Of a stretch of 5,825 bases of DNA, positions 5,165 to 5,825 are shown one piece after another. The notes below the pieces were generated by a model. It searched no databases. It saw only the letters and a list, made by a program, of their open reading frames with translations, and was not told the DNA's origin. The stretch lies in NCBI GenBank assembly GCA_031257955.1, contig JAIRNQ010000084.1:1-5825 (forward strand), read 5' to 3'. The position numbers were made by a program, and so were the translations under genes. The number at the start of each line of letters is the position of its first letter. Positions within the stretch are counted from its first letter, which is position 1. Source of the stretch: Deltaproteobacteria bacterium. GTDB lineage: Bacteria; Desulfobacterota; Desulfarculia; Adiutricales; Adiutricaceae.

Positions 5165-5714
5165 CGCGTCGGGCCCGGCCACCATCCCCAAAAAACCCCA
5201 TTTCCGCTAGCCCTTGCCCCAGCGTCCTTTCGCGTTCTCGGCCATAGCTTAAACGAAATCATTTTTCCCGATTCTCCCATTATCCAATTCCATTGAGGCC
5301 AAAAAAAAACCACTAACCGTCCCCAGCCAGCGCGCCCCCGACAGACGCGCCCCATTCCATAATAGCCCATTTGTCAAGACCTACGAAAATTTAATTTTTG
5401 ACAAAAAACGCGCCCTCAAAAATCGTCCGATTTGTCAAAATTGCCCCACTATTTTTCCCCAAAAAAACCCCAACCCATCCCTTTTTCCCTTCGCCCATTT
5501 TGCCCCCAAAGGCCACCCCGCGACTCCCCGATCGACCGCAAACCTTGGCCCCCGGGCGACTTTACCCTACCGTCCTTCCCGGACCTCTCATAAAACTCGC
5601 GCCCGGCGACCGCGAAGTTTGGCCATAAGCCCCCGATATTTTCCCTCCCAAAAGGCCCAATTTATAATTTTTCGATCCGATATTTTTGCCCCACTTTTCC
5701 CCGGCCAGGTTCAA
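5165..5714. other. C-rich non-coding region upstream of guaA
   Basis: I see no credible gene in these 550 bp. The short ORFs here lack ribosome-binding sites, start in promoter-like words (a TTG inside TTGACA at 5398) and encode low-complexity Pro-rich or Gly-rich peptides. On the plus strand C greatly exceeds G: by hand count 5401-5700 has about 117 C and 41 G. Visible elements include TTGTCAA/TTGACAA words at 5371-5377, 5398-5404 and 5432-5438, and TCCCCAAA at 5185 and 5456. A perfect plus-strand TATAAT lies at 5663-5668 without a good -35. AT-rich islands lie near 5386-5405 and 5658-5690. No tRNA or rRNA was recognised. Confidence 0.6.
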
Positions 5715-5825
5715 AAACTTCCTCGCTCCCGACGCCGCCAAGGCCAAGTTCTTCCCCCCGCTCGTGCCCAAGTCCCAAGCCGGACCGAAACTTCCTCGCT
5801 CCCGACGCCGCCAAGGCCAAGTTCT
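5715..5825. repeat. 38-bp exact direct repeat, 73-bp period, possible CRISPR edge
   Basis: The 38 bases at 5715-5752 recur exactly at 5788-5825, where the window ends. Each copy starts AAACTTCCTCGCTCCC and ends GGCCAAGTTCT. The 35 bases between (5753-5787) are unrelated to the repeat. The base left of each copy differs (A versus G), so the left edge is real; the right edge of copy 2 is cut off. Each unit has short end-to-end inverted bases (AACTT and AAGTT). A repeat of about 36-38 bp with a 35-bp gap suits a CRISPR repeat and spacer. The 73-bp period is not a multiple of three, which argues against a protein repeat. Two copies cannot separate a CRISPR array from an ordinary intergenic repeat, and no cas gene is visible. 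Confidence 0.8.

Noticed and set aside
3132..5464. Telomere-like TTTTGGGG repeats
   Set aside because: The word matches a ciliate telomere unit but is scattered singly, not in tandem, in clearly bacterial DNA.
5398..5628. 76-residue Pro-rich plus-strand ORF
   Set aside because: Its TTG start is part of a TTGACA word, there is no Shine-Dalgarno, and the composition simply reflects the C-rich DNA.
5562..5771. 69-residue minus-strand ORF spanning the first 38-bp repeat
   Set aside because: The repeat period (73) is not a multiple of three and there is no ribosome-binding site or recognisable domain.

Overview
This is a GC-rich bacterial chromosomal window. It holds two convergent transcription blocks and an unusually large share of structured or repetitive non-coding DNA. 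Both large enzymes and the bactofilin read like proteins of a Gram-negative, Desulfobacterota-type (deltaproteobacterial) organism. That is an inference from general sequence character, not from a search. Nothing indicates phage or plasmid origin, and no transposase, integrase, rRNA or tRNA was recognised.

Plus-strand block (1-1178). A 70-residue CxxC/CxxC zinc-ribbon-like protein (34-246) is followed by a GC-rich gap that can form mutually exclusive hairpins (314-373). A strong sigma70-type promoter follows (402-430), then a bactofilin gene (510-1064). A hairpin (1111-1138) and a near-perfect bidirectional terminator (1150-1178) close the block.

Minus-strand block (1198 to about 5164, read right to left). 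guaA (GMP synthetase, 3281-4822) is followed by pyrG (CTP synthase, 1198-3045). Both are class I glutamine amidotransferase enzymes that aminate a nucleotide: XMP to GMP and UTP to CTP. They are 235 bp apart, and the gap holds a 56-bp tandem duplication with a terminator-like hairpin. They may therefore be a leaky operon or two units. PyrG carries a Lys/Ala/Pro-rich tail of about 60 residues beyond the usual C-terminus. guaA has a long leader of about 310 nt if the TATAAT box at 5141-5146 is used. The leader RNA can fold into a three-way junction (4986-5094), followed by two GC hairpins next to the ribosome-binding site. It matches no riboswitch class I can recognise and is the best candidate here for something undescribed.

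Right flank (5165-5825). About 550 bp has no credible gene, is strongly C-rich over G on the plus strand, and carries a cluster of TTGTCAA/TTGACAA heptamers. The window ends with an exact 38-bp direct repeat whose two copies are separated by 35 bp of different sequence. That spacing would suit a CRISPR array, but only two copies are visible and no cas gene is in view. An 8-mer, TCCCCAAA, recurs seven times in the non-coding DNA, always on the plus strand.
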